The position numbers were made by a program, and so were the translations under genes. Shown here in pieces: positions 1-8,523 of a stretch of 64,000 bases of DNA (position 1 is the first letter of the stretch; each line of letters begins with the position of its first letter). Origin of the DNA: JAHZKN01 sp965250205 (lineage in GTDB: Bacteria > Pseudomonadota > Alphaproteobacteria > Rhizobiales > Hyphomicrobiaceae); assembly GCA_965250205.1 (NCBI GenBank), contig CBDFNK010000016.1, positions 1 through 64,000 of the forward strand, written 5' to 3'. The notes beneath the pieces were generated by a model that saw nothing but the letters and a program-made list of their open reading frames with translations, was not told where the DNA came from and did no database searches.

Positions 1-995
1 GTGCCCTCACATTCACGGGCTCAATTATCGCGTTCGCCAAACTGGCAGGCAAAATGTCGGGTTCTCCGATCATGCTTCCGGCGCGTCATGTCATCAATGG
101 TGCTCTGTTCTTAGGGCTGATTTGGCTGATCTATCAATTCTGCATGTCGGGTGGCGATGAATGGTATTTCTGGGCCATCGTTGCAGTATCTCTGGTGCTG
201 GGTGTGTTGATCATCATCCCAATCGGTGGTGCAGATATGCCGGTTGTGGTGTCGATGCTCAACTCCTATTCGGGTTGGGCAGCAGCTGGCATCGGTTTCA
301 CACTTGGCAACATCGCGCTCATTATCACAGGCGCTCTTGTTGGTTCGTCTGGTGCAATCCTGTCCTACATCATGTGTAAGGGCATGAACCGCTCCTTTAT
401 TTCTGTGATCCTCGGTGGCTTTGGCGGTGAGACGGCAGGTCCTGCAGGTGGCGACGGCGAACAAAGGCCTGTCAAGCTTGGGGCTGCAGAAGATGCTGCC
501 TACATGATGAAGAACGCTTCTAGCGTGATCATCGTTCCAGGCTATGGCATGGCGGTTGCGCAAGCTCAGCACGCGTTGCGGGAAATGGCCGATACGCTCA
601 AAAAGGAAGGCATAGAAGTTAAGTATGCCATCCACCCTGTGGCTGGTCGTATGCCAGGCCATATGAATGTGCTGCTGGCTGAAGCCAACGTGCCATATGA
701 TGAAGTGTTCGAGCTTGAAGATATCAATTCTGATTTCTCGCAAACCGATGTTGTCTATGTGATTGGTGCCAACGATGTCACCAATCCAGCTGCAGAAGAT
801 GATCCAACCTCGCCGATCTACGGCATGCCCGTGTTGCAGGTTTGGAAGTCGGCAACGGTGCTGTTTAACAAGCGCTCACTTGCGTCCGGTTATGCCGGTA
901 TCGACAACCCATTATTCTACCGCGAGAACACGGTGATGGTGCTTGGCGATGCGAAAAAGATGACTGAAGGAATCGCTAAGTCATTGTCGGATTAG
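1..995 (+). CDS. pntB: NAD(P) transhydrogenase subunit beta, 3' part
   Basis: The reading frame is open from the first base (first full codon at position 3), so the gene starts upstream of the window. PntB forms, with PntA, the inner-membrane proton-translocating transhydrogenase that drives NADPH formation from NADH. Visible are the last membrane helices of domain II and the whole NADP-binding domain III, with family-typical stretches GYGMAVAQAQHALREM, HPVAGRMPGHMNVLLAEA, YGMPVLQVWKSATV and the C-terminal VLGDAKKMTEGIAKSL. The C-terminus looks intact. A HIT-protein gene follows 47 bp downstream. Identity is secure from family knowledge; the missing N-terminal part cannot be judged. Confidence 0.97.
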   Translation, partial: ALTFTGSIIAFAKLAGKMSGSPIMLPARHVINGALFLGLIWLIYQFCMSGGDEWYFWAIVAVSLVLGVLIIIPIGGADMPVVVSMLNSYSGWAAAGIGFTLGNIALIITGALVGSSGAILSYIMCKGMNRSFISVILGGFGGETAGPAGGDGEQRPVKLGAAEDAAYMMKNASSVIIVPGYGMAVAQAQHALREMADTLKKEGIEVKYAIHPVAGRMPGHMNVLLAEANVPYDEVFELEDINSDFSQTDVVYVIGANDVTNPAAEDDPTSPIYGMPVLQVWKSATVLFNKRSLASGYAGIDNPLFYRENTVMVLGDAKKMTEGIAKSLSD

Positions 996-1042
996 AGCTG
1001 ACACCGGGCCGGTCTCAACGCAGTTGGAGAGACGCCCCAATT

Positions 1043-1477
1043 ATGACCTTTGTGCTCAACGAACGTCTTGAGGCGGACACGGTTGAGGTCCTCAAGCTTG
1101 ATCTGTGTACCGTCCGGTTAATGCAGGATCAGCGCTTTGGCTGGCTTATCTTGGTGCCGCGCCGTGCTGGACTTGTTGAGCTGACCGATCTCAGGCCTGC
1201 TGACAGGCACCTATTGATGGATGAAGTGGCATGCTGTTCCGCCCTGCTGCAATCAGTATTTTCTGACACCCATAAAATGAACATCGGCGCGCTTGGTAAC
1301 ATGGTGCGTCAACTCCATGTCCATGTAATTGCACGGCGCACGTCAGATGCGGCATGGCCAAATCCCGTGTGGGGCGTTGGAGCGGCGGAACCTTACCGGC
1401 AAGATGTCTTGGAGACGATGCTGGCGCGATTGCGCGGCGCATTTAATGACAGCGCCTCAAAATTAAAGTTGGACTGA
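1043..1477 (+). CDS. HIT-family (histidine triad) protein
   Basis: A 144-residue protein with the triad motif QLHVHVIAR near residue 92. HIT proteins hydrolyse or transfer nucleotides through the middle histidine of a H-x-H-x-H motif. Here the first triad histidine is replaced by Gln while the catalytic and following His remain, so nucleotide binding is likely but the substrate is unknown. The start ATG is preceded by GGAGAG. The next gene begins 3 bp after this stop, so the two are probably cotranscribed, possibly with pntB upstream. Confidence 0.88.
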   Translation: MTFVLNERLEADTVEVLKLDLCTVRLMQDQRFGWLILVPRRAGLVELTDLRPADRHLLMDEVACCSALLQSVFSDTHKMNIGALGNMVRQLHVHVIARRTSDAAWPNPVWGVGAAEPYRQDVLETMLARLRGAFNDSASKLKLD

Positions 1478-1480
1478 GAC

Positions 1481-1915
1481 ATGAAAAAGTTTCTCGCAGT
1501 TCTTTTTTTTGTACTGTGCGGTGCGTTCCTTTTGTGGGAGACCGGTCGGATTATTATGTCCTGGCTGGCCCCATGGATGGGCGCTGATTCCATGTTCTTT
1601 GACGGCCAAGATGGTAAACTGTTTCTGTTTTGGGCGATTTTGTTTTTGGCTCTAGTGTCGTGGTTTGTGTGGCCTAGCCTGTGGCGCACGCAACCAGGGC
1701 GGCAGTTAGAAATAAAATGGGGCCAGGCGCTGTCGATAGGGCTTACCGTTTCCGGGCTATTGGCACTTTTTAAAGTCCTGTTCTCCGGTGGGTATCTTGA
1801 AAATGCCCGACACTACGGAGAAGCGCGAGGTTATGTGCTCTGTGATGCGACGCGTTATAAATATTTCGGAGAACTTCGCATGGTCAAAAACCCAGATGAC
1901 TGTGAGAAGAAGTAA
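1481..1915 (+). CDS. hypothetical membrane protein, 144 aa
   Basis: I do not recognise a named family. The protein has three hydrophobic segments (about residues 4-26, 46-65 and 82-99) and a soluble C-terminal tail of about 40 residues holding two Cys (one in YVLCDATRYK, one five residues from the end). It starts 3 bp after the HIT gene stop, so it probably belongs to that operon. The Cys pair in the tail could form a disulfide if the tail is periplasmic; that is inference. Confidence 0.7.
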   Translation: MKKFLAVLFFVLCGAFLLWETGRIIMSWLAPWMGADSMFFDGQDGKLFLFWAILFLALVSWFVWPSLWRTQPGRQLEIKWGQALSIGLTVSGLLALFKVLFSGGYLENARHYGEARGYVLCDATRYKYFGELRMVKNPDDCEKK

Positions 1916-2075
1916 TCATTCAGCGCTTGCCTGGCAGCTTGCGCCTGGCATCGGATTTCATAAAAATTTATGCCCGCTGCTTGGCAGGGCCATAGAGTCA
2001 GTGCATTCTATGTATCGTGCTTGAGAAAATAGGCCCTCGGCCTAGCCTCAGATCCGAGACAGGCGAGGGACATGC

Positions 2076-2660
2076 ATGCGCTTGTGGTTGATGATGACGT
2101 TTGCTTTTTGCCTGGTTGGGGCTGTGCCCAGTCAGGGCGCAGAGGTTATGCGCTCGCATTTTCCTGTTCGAACAGACAATCAGCAATGTCATGATGTGCG
2201 CGGCGCGCGCGTTTCCAGCATTCGATTTGATAACCTTCGTGACGTCGCCCATGCTGTAATTATGAACCACGTGCCCTACATCGTGCTCAATCCAACGCGC
2301 CTTAAGACCTTGCCACCAAAGCTGCAAGCGTTCTTCTATGAGCATGAATGTGCGCATCACATTTTGGGCCACAACTACAATCCAACATTAGCAAGCGAGG
2401 CGGAGGCAGACTGCTTGGCGGTTAAGGTGGGGCGCGACAAAGGTTTACTTGCGCGTGCGGATGTTGTGGCGTTTCGACCTTGGATTGAACCCCTGAAGGG
2501 CAGTCTGCGCGGTCACCTTCCTGGCAGGCAGCGTCAGCGGCTAATGACGCTTTGTTTTGATGATGCCGAACCCGATCCCTTAATGGCAGAGCGGATGGCG
2601 GCAGCCCGGGCGGCTGCAACGCGGTTTAGAGAAGCTGTACGTCGCAGGGCGTCGGACTGA
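2076..2660 (+). CDS. secreted HExxH metallopeptidase-like protein
   Basis: A 194-residue protein with a Sec-type signal peptide ending near residue 21 (cut after SQGA). The segment FFYEHECAHHILGH contains an HExxH zinc motif (H90, E91, H94), and a downstream acidic stretch ASEAEADCLAVK about 13 residues later could give the third ligand, as in gluzincin M48-like peptidases. Start ATG follows a GCGAGGGA ribosome site. No membrane helices follow, so it is likely a periplasmic peptidase or a derived relative. The size is small for M48, and the assignment rests on the motif pattern only. Confidence 0.72.
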   Translation: MRLWLMMTFAFCLVGAVPSQGAEVMRSHFPVRTDNQQCHDVRGARVSSIRFDNLRDVAHAVIMNHVPYIVLNPTRLKTLPPKLQAFFYEHECAHHILGHNYNPTLASEAEADCLAVKVGRDKGLLARADVVAFRPWIEPLKGSLRGHLPGRQRQRLMTLCFDDAEPDPLMAERMAAARAAATRFREAVRRRASD

Positions 2661-2833
2661 GCGCGCCCTCCACCTCCAGTTTGCACCCAAATTGGACCCC
2701 TGCGACAGGGCCGCCGTCCCCGTTTTGATTTGCCGTGACGTGATATACAGTTGGAGCGCGGTTGGCTAGGCCAAGCAGGCTCGCGGTTTCTGCATAATGG
2801 ACGGCGGTTATAAGTGCGTGTTGGAGGGGTTAC

Positions 2834-3700
2834 ATGACAGTGGTTGTGAAGATTGCACTCACACTCGGTGTGCTCTGCGCGTTCTTGCTTTTGGGGGCTT
2901 GGGTGCTGCAACGCCACCTGATGTATTTTCCTGACACAGTGCGCGCGCCACCGGAATTGTTTGGTCTTAAAAATGTTGAAGAGGTGACCTTCAAGACGCC
3001 GGGCGGGGAGACTATTGTATCGTGGTGGACGAAGGCCAAGCCCGGCAAGCCGACGTTGCTTTATTTTCATGGCAATGCAGGCACGCTTGCAACGCGCGGT
3101 GAGCGCGTGCGCAAATACCAGGATAAAGGCTATGGCCTGTTTATGATGACGTACCGGGGGTATGGTGGGTCAACGGGAAGCCCGTCAGAGCGGGCCAACG
3201 TTCGTGATGCCAAACAAGCCTATGATGTGCTGATCAAGAGCGGTGTAAAGCCGAGCGACATAGTGCTTTACGGCGAGTCGTTGGGCTCCGGAGTTGCAAC
3301 GCAGGTGGCGGTGGCAAAAGACGTTGCCGGGCTCATCTTGGACGCACCCTATACCACCATGACTGCTGTCGCCGCACTGCATTATCCCTATCTGCCAGCG
3401 CGATGGTTGATGACAGATAGTTATCTTACCAAGAAATATATTGGGCGCATCAATGCACCGATTTTGATCGTACATGGCGAGGAGGACCAGATTATACCGG
3501 TTGAAATGGGGCGCGCGCTTTTTGAGATGGCCAAAGAGCCGAAAGAGATCGCAACCTTTAAAGGTGCAGGCCATGCTGACCATCACGCTTTTGGTTCTTA
3601 TGAAAAGATCTGGCAGTGGCTCGAACGCGTGCCTATTGCGCGCCGTAGCTCACAACAATACCCCGATCAGCCAGTTCGGCCAGCAGCCCGCGTACTGTGA
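2834..3700 (+). CDS. membrane-anchored alpha/beta hydrolase (Bem46/ABHD13-like)
   Basis: The N-terminus has one hydrophobic anchor (residues 5-25). The hydrolase core shows the oxyanion strand FHGNAGT, nucleophile elbow GESLGSG (Ser149), acid loop HGEEDQIIP and the catalytic His region GAGHADHHAF, so a full Ser-Asp-His triad is present. Start is set by TTGGAGGGG before the ATG. After ...WQWLERV (about 3634) the frame continues into sequence that encodes an IS630 transposase on the other strand, so the last ~22 residues are foreign and the natural C-terminus is probably lost by a few residues. The fold is complete, so activity may persist. Confidence 0.88.
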   Translation: MTVVVKIALTLGVLCAFLLLGAWVLQRHLMYFPDTVRAPPELFGLKNVEEVTFKTPGGETIVSWWTKAKPGKPTLLYFHGNAGTLATRGERVRKYQDKGYGLFMMTYRGYGGSTGSPSERANVRDAKQAYDVLIKSGVKPSDIVLYGESLGSGVATQVAVAKDVAGLILDAPYTTMTAVAALHYPYLPARWLMTDSYLTKKYIGRINAPILIVHGEEDQIIPVEMGRALFEMAKEPKEIATFKGAGHADHHAFGSYEKIWQWLERVPIARRSSQQYPDQPVRPAARVL

Positions 3701-3941
3701 CATCGCCATCGGGCGCGCTGATCCGGGCATGCAGCCAATCGCGTTCATCGGCCAGGATCGCGCGTCGATGCCCGCCCATCCGTTTTGCGTCAGCGCTCCC
3801 CGTTGCCCGATATCGCCCTGACCATTTCGAGACAGCCGACGTGCTGACACCGAACAGAGCTGCGATTGCGCGGTTGGATTTTCCCTTGCCGGCGGCAGCA
3901 GCCACACGGGAACGAAGATCATTGGAATATGATTTAGCCAT
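3640..3941 (-). pseudogene. IS630-family transposase, N-terminal remnant
   Basis: From an ATG at 3941 the minus strand reads MAKSYSNDLRSRV... with a helix-turn-helix (NRAIAALFGVSTSAVSKW) and the linker typical of IS630 N-terminal halves, then stops matching at ...GIVVSYGA, where the family continues with the DDE catalytic domain. The whole DDE part is missing; the sequence instead meets the alpha/beta hydrolase gene at about 3640. It is therefore a truncated element left by a deletion. It differs from the neighbouring intact IS630 copy, so it is not simply half of that element. Confidence 0.85.
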
Positions 3942-3964
3942 GCATGCATGCCTGCATGCATGCC
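3941..3964. repeat. 12-bp tandem duplication TGCATGCATGCC x2
   Basis: Two perfect copies of TGCATGCATGCC lie directly next to each other at the start codon of the IS630 remnant (minus strand). Each unit is itself rich in self-complementary GCATGC. It may belong to the subterminal region of the old element or be simple replication slippage. Confidence 0.7.
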
Positions 3965-4046
3965 TCCTCACCAGCACGTATGATGAATCATATTCGCACA
4001 GCTTTGTGAATCCCAATACGATTCTATCTAAGATGATCGTGCTCTA

Positions 4047-5091
4047 GAGCCTTTCAGGTTTAGGTTCGTCCATATCCAACATGTCGGATATAATTTCTAC
4101 ACTCGTCTTCAGAGATTGTGGCAACGACGTCAGCGACACGATTTGAGATGGTATTGAGCGTGCGCTCCTCAGCCATGCGCATCCAGTGTTTGATCTTCGA
4201 GAACACCTGCTCAATCGGATTGAGATCTGGTGAGTAGGGTGGCAGGAATGCCAGCGTCGCGCCGACAGCGCGGACAGCTTCTCGGACGGCGTGGCTTCGG
4301 TGACTACCGAGATTATCAAGGATCACAATGTCACCAGGCTTGAGTGTTTGCACGAGTATGTCCTGAACGTAAAGCTGGAACAGTTTGCCATTGATTGGCC
4401 CATCCATCACACACGGCGCTGTCAGCGCGTTGACGCGCAGAGCTGCAAGAAACGTGTACGTGCGCCAACGTCCGTCGGGAGCAAAGCCTTTTAACCTCTG
4501 CCCACGTTGGCCCCAGCCGCGGATCGGTGCCATATCTGTCTTGATCCAAGTCTCATCAATAAAAACCAGGCGTTGCGCATCGAGCTTGTCCATGGCACCA
4601 CGCCACCGCGTCCGACGGCGCACCACATCAAAACGAAACTGCTCAATTGCCAGCAGCGTTTTTTTTAAAGCTCAAGCCTTCTCGGCGCAGAAAACGCCAC
4701 ACCGTATCATGTGAAACGAAAACGCCGCGTGCGGCCAACACGTCTTTCAAGCGATGCAGGGTGAGGTGCGGTGTGGCTTCGATCAACGTCAGGATTGTAG
4801 AGCGATGCGGTTCCAGCTGACACTTTTTATATCCACCGAACTTGTCTGGATCAATGCTTCCCGTCTCGCGGACCCGCTTTGCCCAGGTAATCACTGTCGA
4901 TGGTGCAAGTTCAAATCGTTCAGCAATGGACCGCAAACTATCGCCCTCATTAATCGCAGTCTGCACGCGTGCCCGAAGATCGTCAGAATATGGTTTCCCC
5001 ATGAATACTGGCCGCCTCATCCAGTACTCATCTTGAATCAGAAATAAACTGATTTGGGAATCCCTCGATTCAACCTAATCCTGAAAGGCTC
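4047..5091 (-). mobile_element. IS630-family insertion sequence, complete ends
   Basis: The left end GAGCCTTTCAGGTTTAGGTT and the right end, read inward on the other strand, GAGCCTTTCAGGATTAGGTT match in 19 of 20 bases. Both ends are flanked by TA (4045-4046 and 5092-5093), the target duplication of the IS630/Tc1-mariner superfamily. The element is 1045 bp long and holds one split transposase on the minus strand. It has landed at the TA that forms the first bases of intergenic repeat copy A, directly next to an older IS630 remnant. Confidence 0.93.
4060..5002 (-). CDS. IS630 transposase, two frames joined by +1 shift
   Basis: The first frame (5002 to 4643) has the HTH half, starting MGKPYSDDLRARV; it ends GLSFKKNAAGN. 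The second frame continues KTLLAIEQF... and contains the DDE residues: D in VFIDETWIKTD, D in VILDNLGSHR and E in PPYSPDLNPIEQVF. The two frames meet at a run of eight A on the coding strand (4659-4666), preceded by TTT. The second frame is +1 (or -2) to the first. Known IS630 and other IS families use frameshifting or transcriptional slippage on such runs to make the fusion, so the element may be active; a plain indel mutation is the alternative. The first frame alone would give a DNA-binding protein without catalysis. Confidence 0.88.
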
Positions 5092-5224
5092 TAGATCAAC
5101 CTGCGAAAATTTGGAACGCGACGTTGAGCAGATAAGTTGGTCGCCAGTCTTGGGATAGGGTCATGAGATCGAGCGTCGCGCAAATAGCTTCTACTTGTGC
5201 ACAACAAAAGGCTCGACGCTTTAG
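5092..5224 (+). repeat. intergenic repeat family, copy A
   Basis: Runs from TAGATCAACC to GGCTCGACGCTTTAG. It aligns along its length with copies B, C and D, sharing blocks such as GTTGAGCAGATAAGTTG, GATCGCCAGTC-like, CGTCGCGCAAATAGCTT and ACAACAAAAGGCTCGA. Both ends carry TA. Its left TA is the insertion point of the IS630 element. It lies between that element and the 3' end of the phosphomannomutase gene, and contains no convincing open reading frame. Confidence 0.85.
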
Positions 5225-5242
5225 GGACGTGGAGTTTGCACC

Positions 5243-6742
5243 CTAAATTTTTTGATTGTAGGCACCAACCTCTGGGTGCGCTGCAATCTGTCCATCAAGG
5301 TCTACAAAAATGGCCTTCATGTTGGCTTCTGATGTTGGGCTTTCTACCACAACAACCAATTCAGGCTTGTTCGAAGAGGCACGCACCAGGCCCCACGTAC
5401 CGTCTTCCAACACAACACGCACGCCGTTGACCGTGATTAATTCACGAATAGTTTGACCGGCGATCTTTTCGTTACGATCAGCAGCGCCTTGGTAGTGCGC
5501 AACAATCTTGTCGACGACACCGTATTTCGTTTCATCATCGCAGTGTGGCGACATGGTTGGCGATTGGTATGTTATCGGCAATGCCCGGCGCAGATCCGCC
5601 ATCGACTTGTCCGGGTTGCGCGCTAGCATGTCACAAACTGCAAGGGCTGCAACAATGCCATCATCATAACCGCGCCCAAGGGGTGGGTTGAAGAAGAAGT
5701 GGCCGGATTTTTCAAAACCAACCAGTGCCTTGGTTTCATGACTGAAGCGCTTGATATAGGAATGGCCTGTTTTCCAATAGGTGGTCGTTGCACCATTGGC
5801 ATTGAGCACCGGGTCCGTCATGAACAGGCCTGTTGACTTCACATCAGCAACAAATTTTGCACCATTGTGGAGCGCAGAGATGTCACGTGCCAGCATTACA
5901 CCGACTTTGTCGGCAAAGATTTCATGGCCTTCGTTATCGACAACACCACAGCGGTCGCCATCGCCGTCAAATGCAAGGCCGACATCGGCACCGGTTTCCT
6001 TCACCTTGGCTGCCACTGCATTGAGCATGGCGAGGTCTTCTGGGTTCGGGTTGTGGTTTGGGAAGGAGTGGTCAAGGTCTGCATGAAGTGGGATCACCTC
6101 ACAGCCAACTGATGCTAAAACATCCGGTGCAAACACACCCGCTGTGCCATTGCCACAGGCGGCTACAACCTTCAAAGGACGGGTCAATTTTTGGCGCGCG
6201 GTGAGGTCTGTTTTGTAACGTTCAGCCATCTCGGCAATAAAGTGATAGCGCCCGCCACCTGACTCATTAAATGTTCCGCCAAGGACAATTTCTTTGAGGC
6301 GGCTCATCTCATCTGGACCAAACGTGAGCGGTCGAGAGAGGCCCATTTTGATTCCGGTCCAACCATTGTCATTGTGGCTCGCCGTGACCATGGCAACACC
6401 TTCGACGTCAAGATCAAATTGTGCGAAGTAGGCCATGGGTGACAGTGCCAAGCCAATATCAAAAACCTCGCAGCCGCCAGCCAATAGTCCGGTCATCAAG
6501 GCCTGTTTGACGGATGCAGAATACCAACGATAGTCATGACCAACGACAATCCGCTTGGCAACGTTGCGCTCGGCAAACAACGTTGCCATGCCAAGGCCAA
6601 CAGCGTTAAGCCCCATCAGGTTTATTTCTTCAGGAAACAACCAGCGCGCATCATATTCGCGAAACCCTGTTGGCTTGACTTGCGGCAGACGTTCAAAGTC
6701 GGCGCTGTTTGGTGACAGTTTGGCAACGGGTTTTGGCAGCAT
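5243..6742 (-). CDS. phosphomannomutase/phosphoglucomutase
   Basis: A 499-residue alpha-D-phosphohexomutase, interconverting hexose 1- and 6-phosphates for surface polysaccharide precursors. It has the phospho-serine loop TASHN (Ser near residue 121), the Mg loop AFDGDGDRCG (near 259), the sugar-specificity loop GFEKSGHFFF and a C-terminal phosphate-binding segment LVRASSNKPELVVVVES. All four domains are present and length is normal for PMM/PGM. The gene is alone on this strand. Whether mannose or glucose phosphate is preferred cannot be read from the motif set, so no gene symbol is given. Confidence 0.94.
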   Translation of the reverse strand: MLPKPVAKLSPNSADFERLPQVKPTGFREYDARWLFPEEINLMGLNAVGLGMATLFAERNVAKRIVVGHDYRWYSASVKQALMTGLLAGGCEVFDIGLALSPMAYFAQFDLDVEGVAMVTASHNDNGWTGIKMGLSRPLTFGPDEMSRLKEIVLGGTFNESGGGRYHFIAEMAERYKTDLTARQKLTRPLKVVAACGNGTAGVFAPDVLASVGCEVIPLHADLDHSFPNHNPNPEDLAMLNAVAAKVKETGADVGLAFDGDGDRCGVVDNEGHEIFADKVGVMLARDISALHNGAKFVADVKSTGLFMTDPVLNANGATTTYWKTGHSYIKRFSHETKALVGFEKSGHFFFNPPLGRGYDDGIVAALAVCDMLARNPDKSMADLRRALPITYQSPTMSPHCDDETKYGVVDKIVAHYQGAADRNEKIAGQTIRELITVNGVRVVLEDGTWGLVRASSNKPELVVVVESPTSEANMKAIFVDLDGQIAAHPEVGAYNQKI

Positions 6743-6850
6743 GGGGTTTTCGTTCCAATTTATGCGTACGCAAGCGAGGGCGCATCTGGTACGTATTATG
6801 TGTCAGTGTTTGAATAGATGATGGCCAGCAGGAATAACAGTGACGTTTTC

Positions 6851-7423
6851 TCAATCTTGAAGAATGAGCTCTCCTGAGCGCATGTCAACGCGATCCAGGC
6901 GAGACAGAAAAGTCATGCCAAGAAGTGTCGTTTTTAGACGGCCCTGTTCTGACACAGCTGCGCGAACATTGCGTACCTTTATGCCGCCAATACTGACAGA
7001 GTGAAGCGTGACAGGTGCAACGCGGGCAACGCCATTGGCTGTATTCACGCGGTGGGTAAAGTCGGAATGGTTGAGGTAGATGCCGGCGCGCGCTGCATCT
7101 TCATAGGTCATCGCGACCATACTGGCCCCGGTGTCGACCATGACTTTAACTGAGCGGCCATTGATATCGGCATCGGTGATGAAGTGACCATAGTGGCTGG
7201 CTTTGAGGCGCACTTGATCGCCAGAATATTCTGGCTTGGGTTGTTCTTGCATAGTTGCTTGTTGTGGGATGGTACGGTCGGAGGCAGCAGGCGGCCCGAG
7301 CGCAATGGCGGCGTAGGCCTTAAGCTCGTCGTAGTTGGCCAGCGCGAATGCGAGCAAGCATGCGGCGCAAAACCAACTTGCAACTTCAAACATCAGGCTT
7401 CGGGTACCGCTAGACAGTGACAT
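6851..7423 (-). CDS. retropepsin-like aspartic protease (TIGR02281 type), copy 1
   Basis: A 190-residue protein with one N-terminal hydrophobic helix (about 10-30) and a periplasmic retropepsin-like domain. The catalytic motif VMVDTGASMVAMT lies near residue 96 and the closing hydrophobic-hydrophobic-Gly pair is in TTLLGMTFLSRL. Such clan AA proteins act as homodimers, one Asp per chain. It lies 58 bp downstream of a second, longer paralogue, which argues for tandem duplication and one operon with DUF1289. Targets are unknown. Confidence 0.88.
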   Translation of the reverse strand: MSLSSGTRSLMFEVASWFCAACLLAFALANYDELKAYAAIALGPPAASDRTIPQQATMQEQPKPEYSGDQVRLKASHYGHFITDADINGRSVKVMVDTGASMVAMTYEDAARAGIYLNHSDFTHRVNTANGVARVAPVTLHSVSIGGIKVRNVRAAVSEQGRLKTTLLGMTFLSRLDRVDMRSGELILQD

Positions 7424-7481
7424 GAATTCTCAGACTCGGAACTAATTGAAACCATGTCAGGATGCTGCCACGGGTTGGCAG

Positions 7482-8186
7482 TTACCCCTTCAGGGTCAGA
7501 AACTCACCGGAGAATTCATATGACTGCAAACGCCTTAAGAAACTCATACCGAGCAGGCTATTGGAGAGCGCTCCAGGTTTGGTCACCAGGGCTTCAATAT
7601 CGTTAACGTGTATTGAACCAATTGAGACCGAACGCAGCTTTACGGGGGCCGCAAAAGCGGTTCCATTGGCCGTATTTACGGCCACGGTATAGTTAAGGGA
7701 CCTGACGTCGATGCCAGCTCGTTGGGCATCTTTTGGGTTAAGGACAACCGTTGATGCGCCGGTGTCCACAAGCAAGTTCATGGAGGCTTTGTTAACCTTG
7801 CCACGCGCTGAAAAGTGTCCATCACTGCGACGGCGAATACGCACTGCGTTGCGGCCGGCCTCTTCGACGGGAAAGGTAACGCCCACTCCGGGTGGCAGCG
7901 TTTCAACTGCAACGCGGCGTGCGGCATTTGAAAGATCGTTGCGAAATGTATAGCCGACTGTCAAAGCCACCAGCACACCGATCCAGATCACAGCATGTCT
8001 GAGTGCAGTCCCAACACGACCACGATAATCAGACAGCAATGATATCAGATAGACCAACAGGACAACACCGATCACAGAAAAGATGATCAATTCTGTTGCC
8101 CCGTAGTTTGAAAGGTCAAATCCTAGGTAGGAAAACAGAAAGATGCCGATGAGTACCAGTACGGCTGCTGTGATCAGATGCCCCAA
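7482..8186 (-). CDS. retropepsin-like aspartic protease (TIGR02281 type), copy 2
   Basis: A 234-residue paralogue of the downstream gene, with three hydrophobic segments (about 3-24, 30-50, 64-84) before the protease domain. The active-site motif is LLVDTGASTVVLN (near 141) and the second signature is SLLGMSFLRRL. The start is a TTG at 8186 preceded by AAGGAA; no ATG lies nearby and this start gives a complete first membrane helix. It begins 10 bp after the DUF1289 stop, so the two are coupled. Confidence 0.88.
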   Translation of the reverse strand: MGHLITAAVLVLIGIFLFSYLGFDLSNYGATELIIFSVIGVVLLVYLISLLSDYRGRVGTALRHAVIWIGVLVALTVGYTFRNDLSNAARRVAVETLPPGVGVTFPVEEAGRNAVRIRRRSDGHFSARGKVNKASMNLLVDTGASTVVLNPKDAQRAGIDVRSLNYTVAVNTANGTAFAAPVKLRSVSIGSIHVNDIEALVTKPGALSNSLLGMSFLRRLQSYEFSGEFLTLKG

Positions 8187-8196
8187 AGGTGTTTCC

Positions 8197-8370
8197 TTAC
8201 TTAGTCTCAGCGCTCAATTTACGTGTTTTGAGCTGCTTCATAATTTGGCGACGCTGTTCGTCGGAAAAAGACCCCCAGCGAGCGATTTCTTCAAGGCTGC
8301 GACCACACCCTTTACATAGGCTGGTGTCCTTATCGATGACACAGATTTCAATGCACGGCGATTCAATCAT
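8197..8370 (-). CDS. DUF1289 small Cys-motif protein, 57 aa
   Basis: The minus strand encodes MIESPCIEICVIDKD... with the DUF1289 pattern: C-x3-C near the start, then LCKGCGR and EIARWGSFSDEQRRQI. The four Cys probably bind a metal or an Fe-S cluster; the function of the family is unknown. It heads a three-gene run with the two retropepsins (10-bp gap to the next gene). It was found by direct translation because of its small size. Confidence 0.9.
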   Translation of the reverse strand: MIESPCIEICVIDKDTSLCKGCGRSLEEIARWGSFSDEQRRQIMKQLKTRKLSAETK

Positions 8371-8523
8371 AAACGAATGGGTCTTTGCAATTGTTGTATT
8401 AGGGGCAAGCCGTCATGATCCTGGTGGTTCGGAGGGGTGTGACCTTGGGCGTGCTTTTAGGCGTCCGGAAGGCAAAACACAACTGAGGCGGTAGCTTGAG
8501 ATCTCGTTGCTCGGACTAGGAAC

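Noticed and set aside
111..743. 210-codon minus-strand frame opposite pntB
   Set aside because: It is the antisense of a conserved gene, with His/Arg-rich composition and no family similarity.
2534..3070. 178-codon minus-strand frame across the 2.6-2.8 kb gap
   Set aside because: It overlaps both the peptidase-like gene and the hydrolase start on the other strand and has shadow-like composition.
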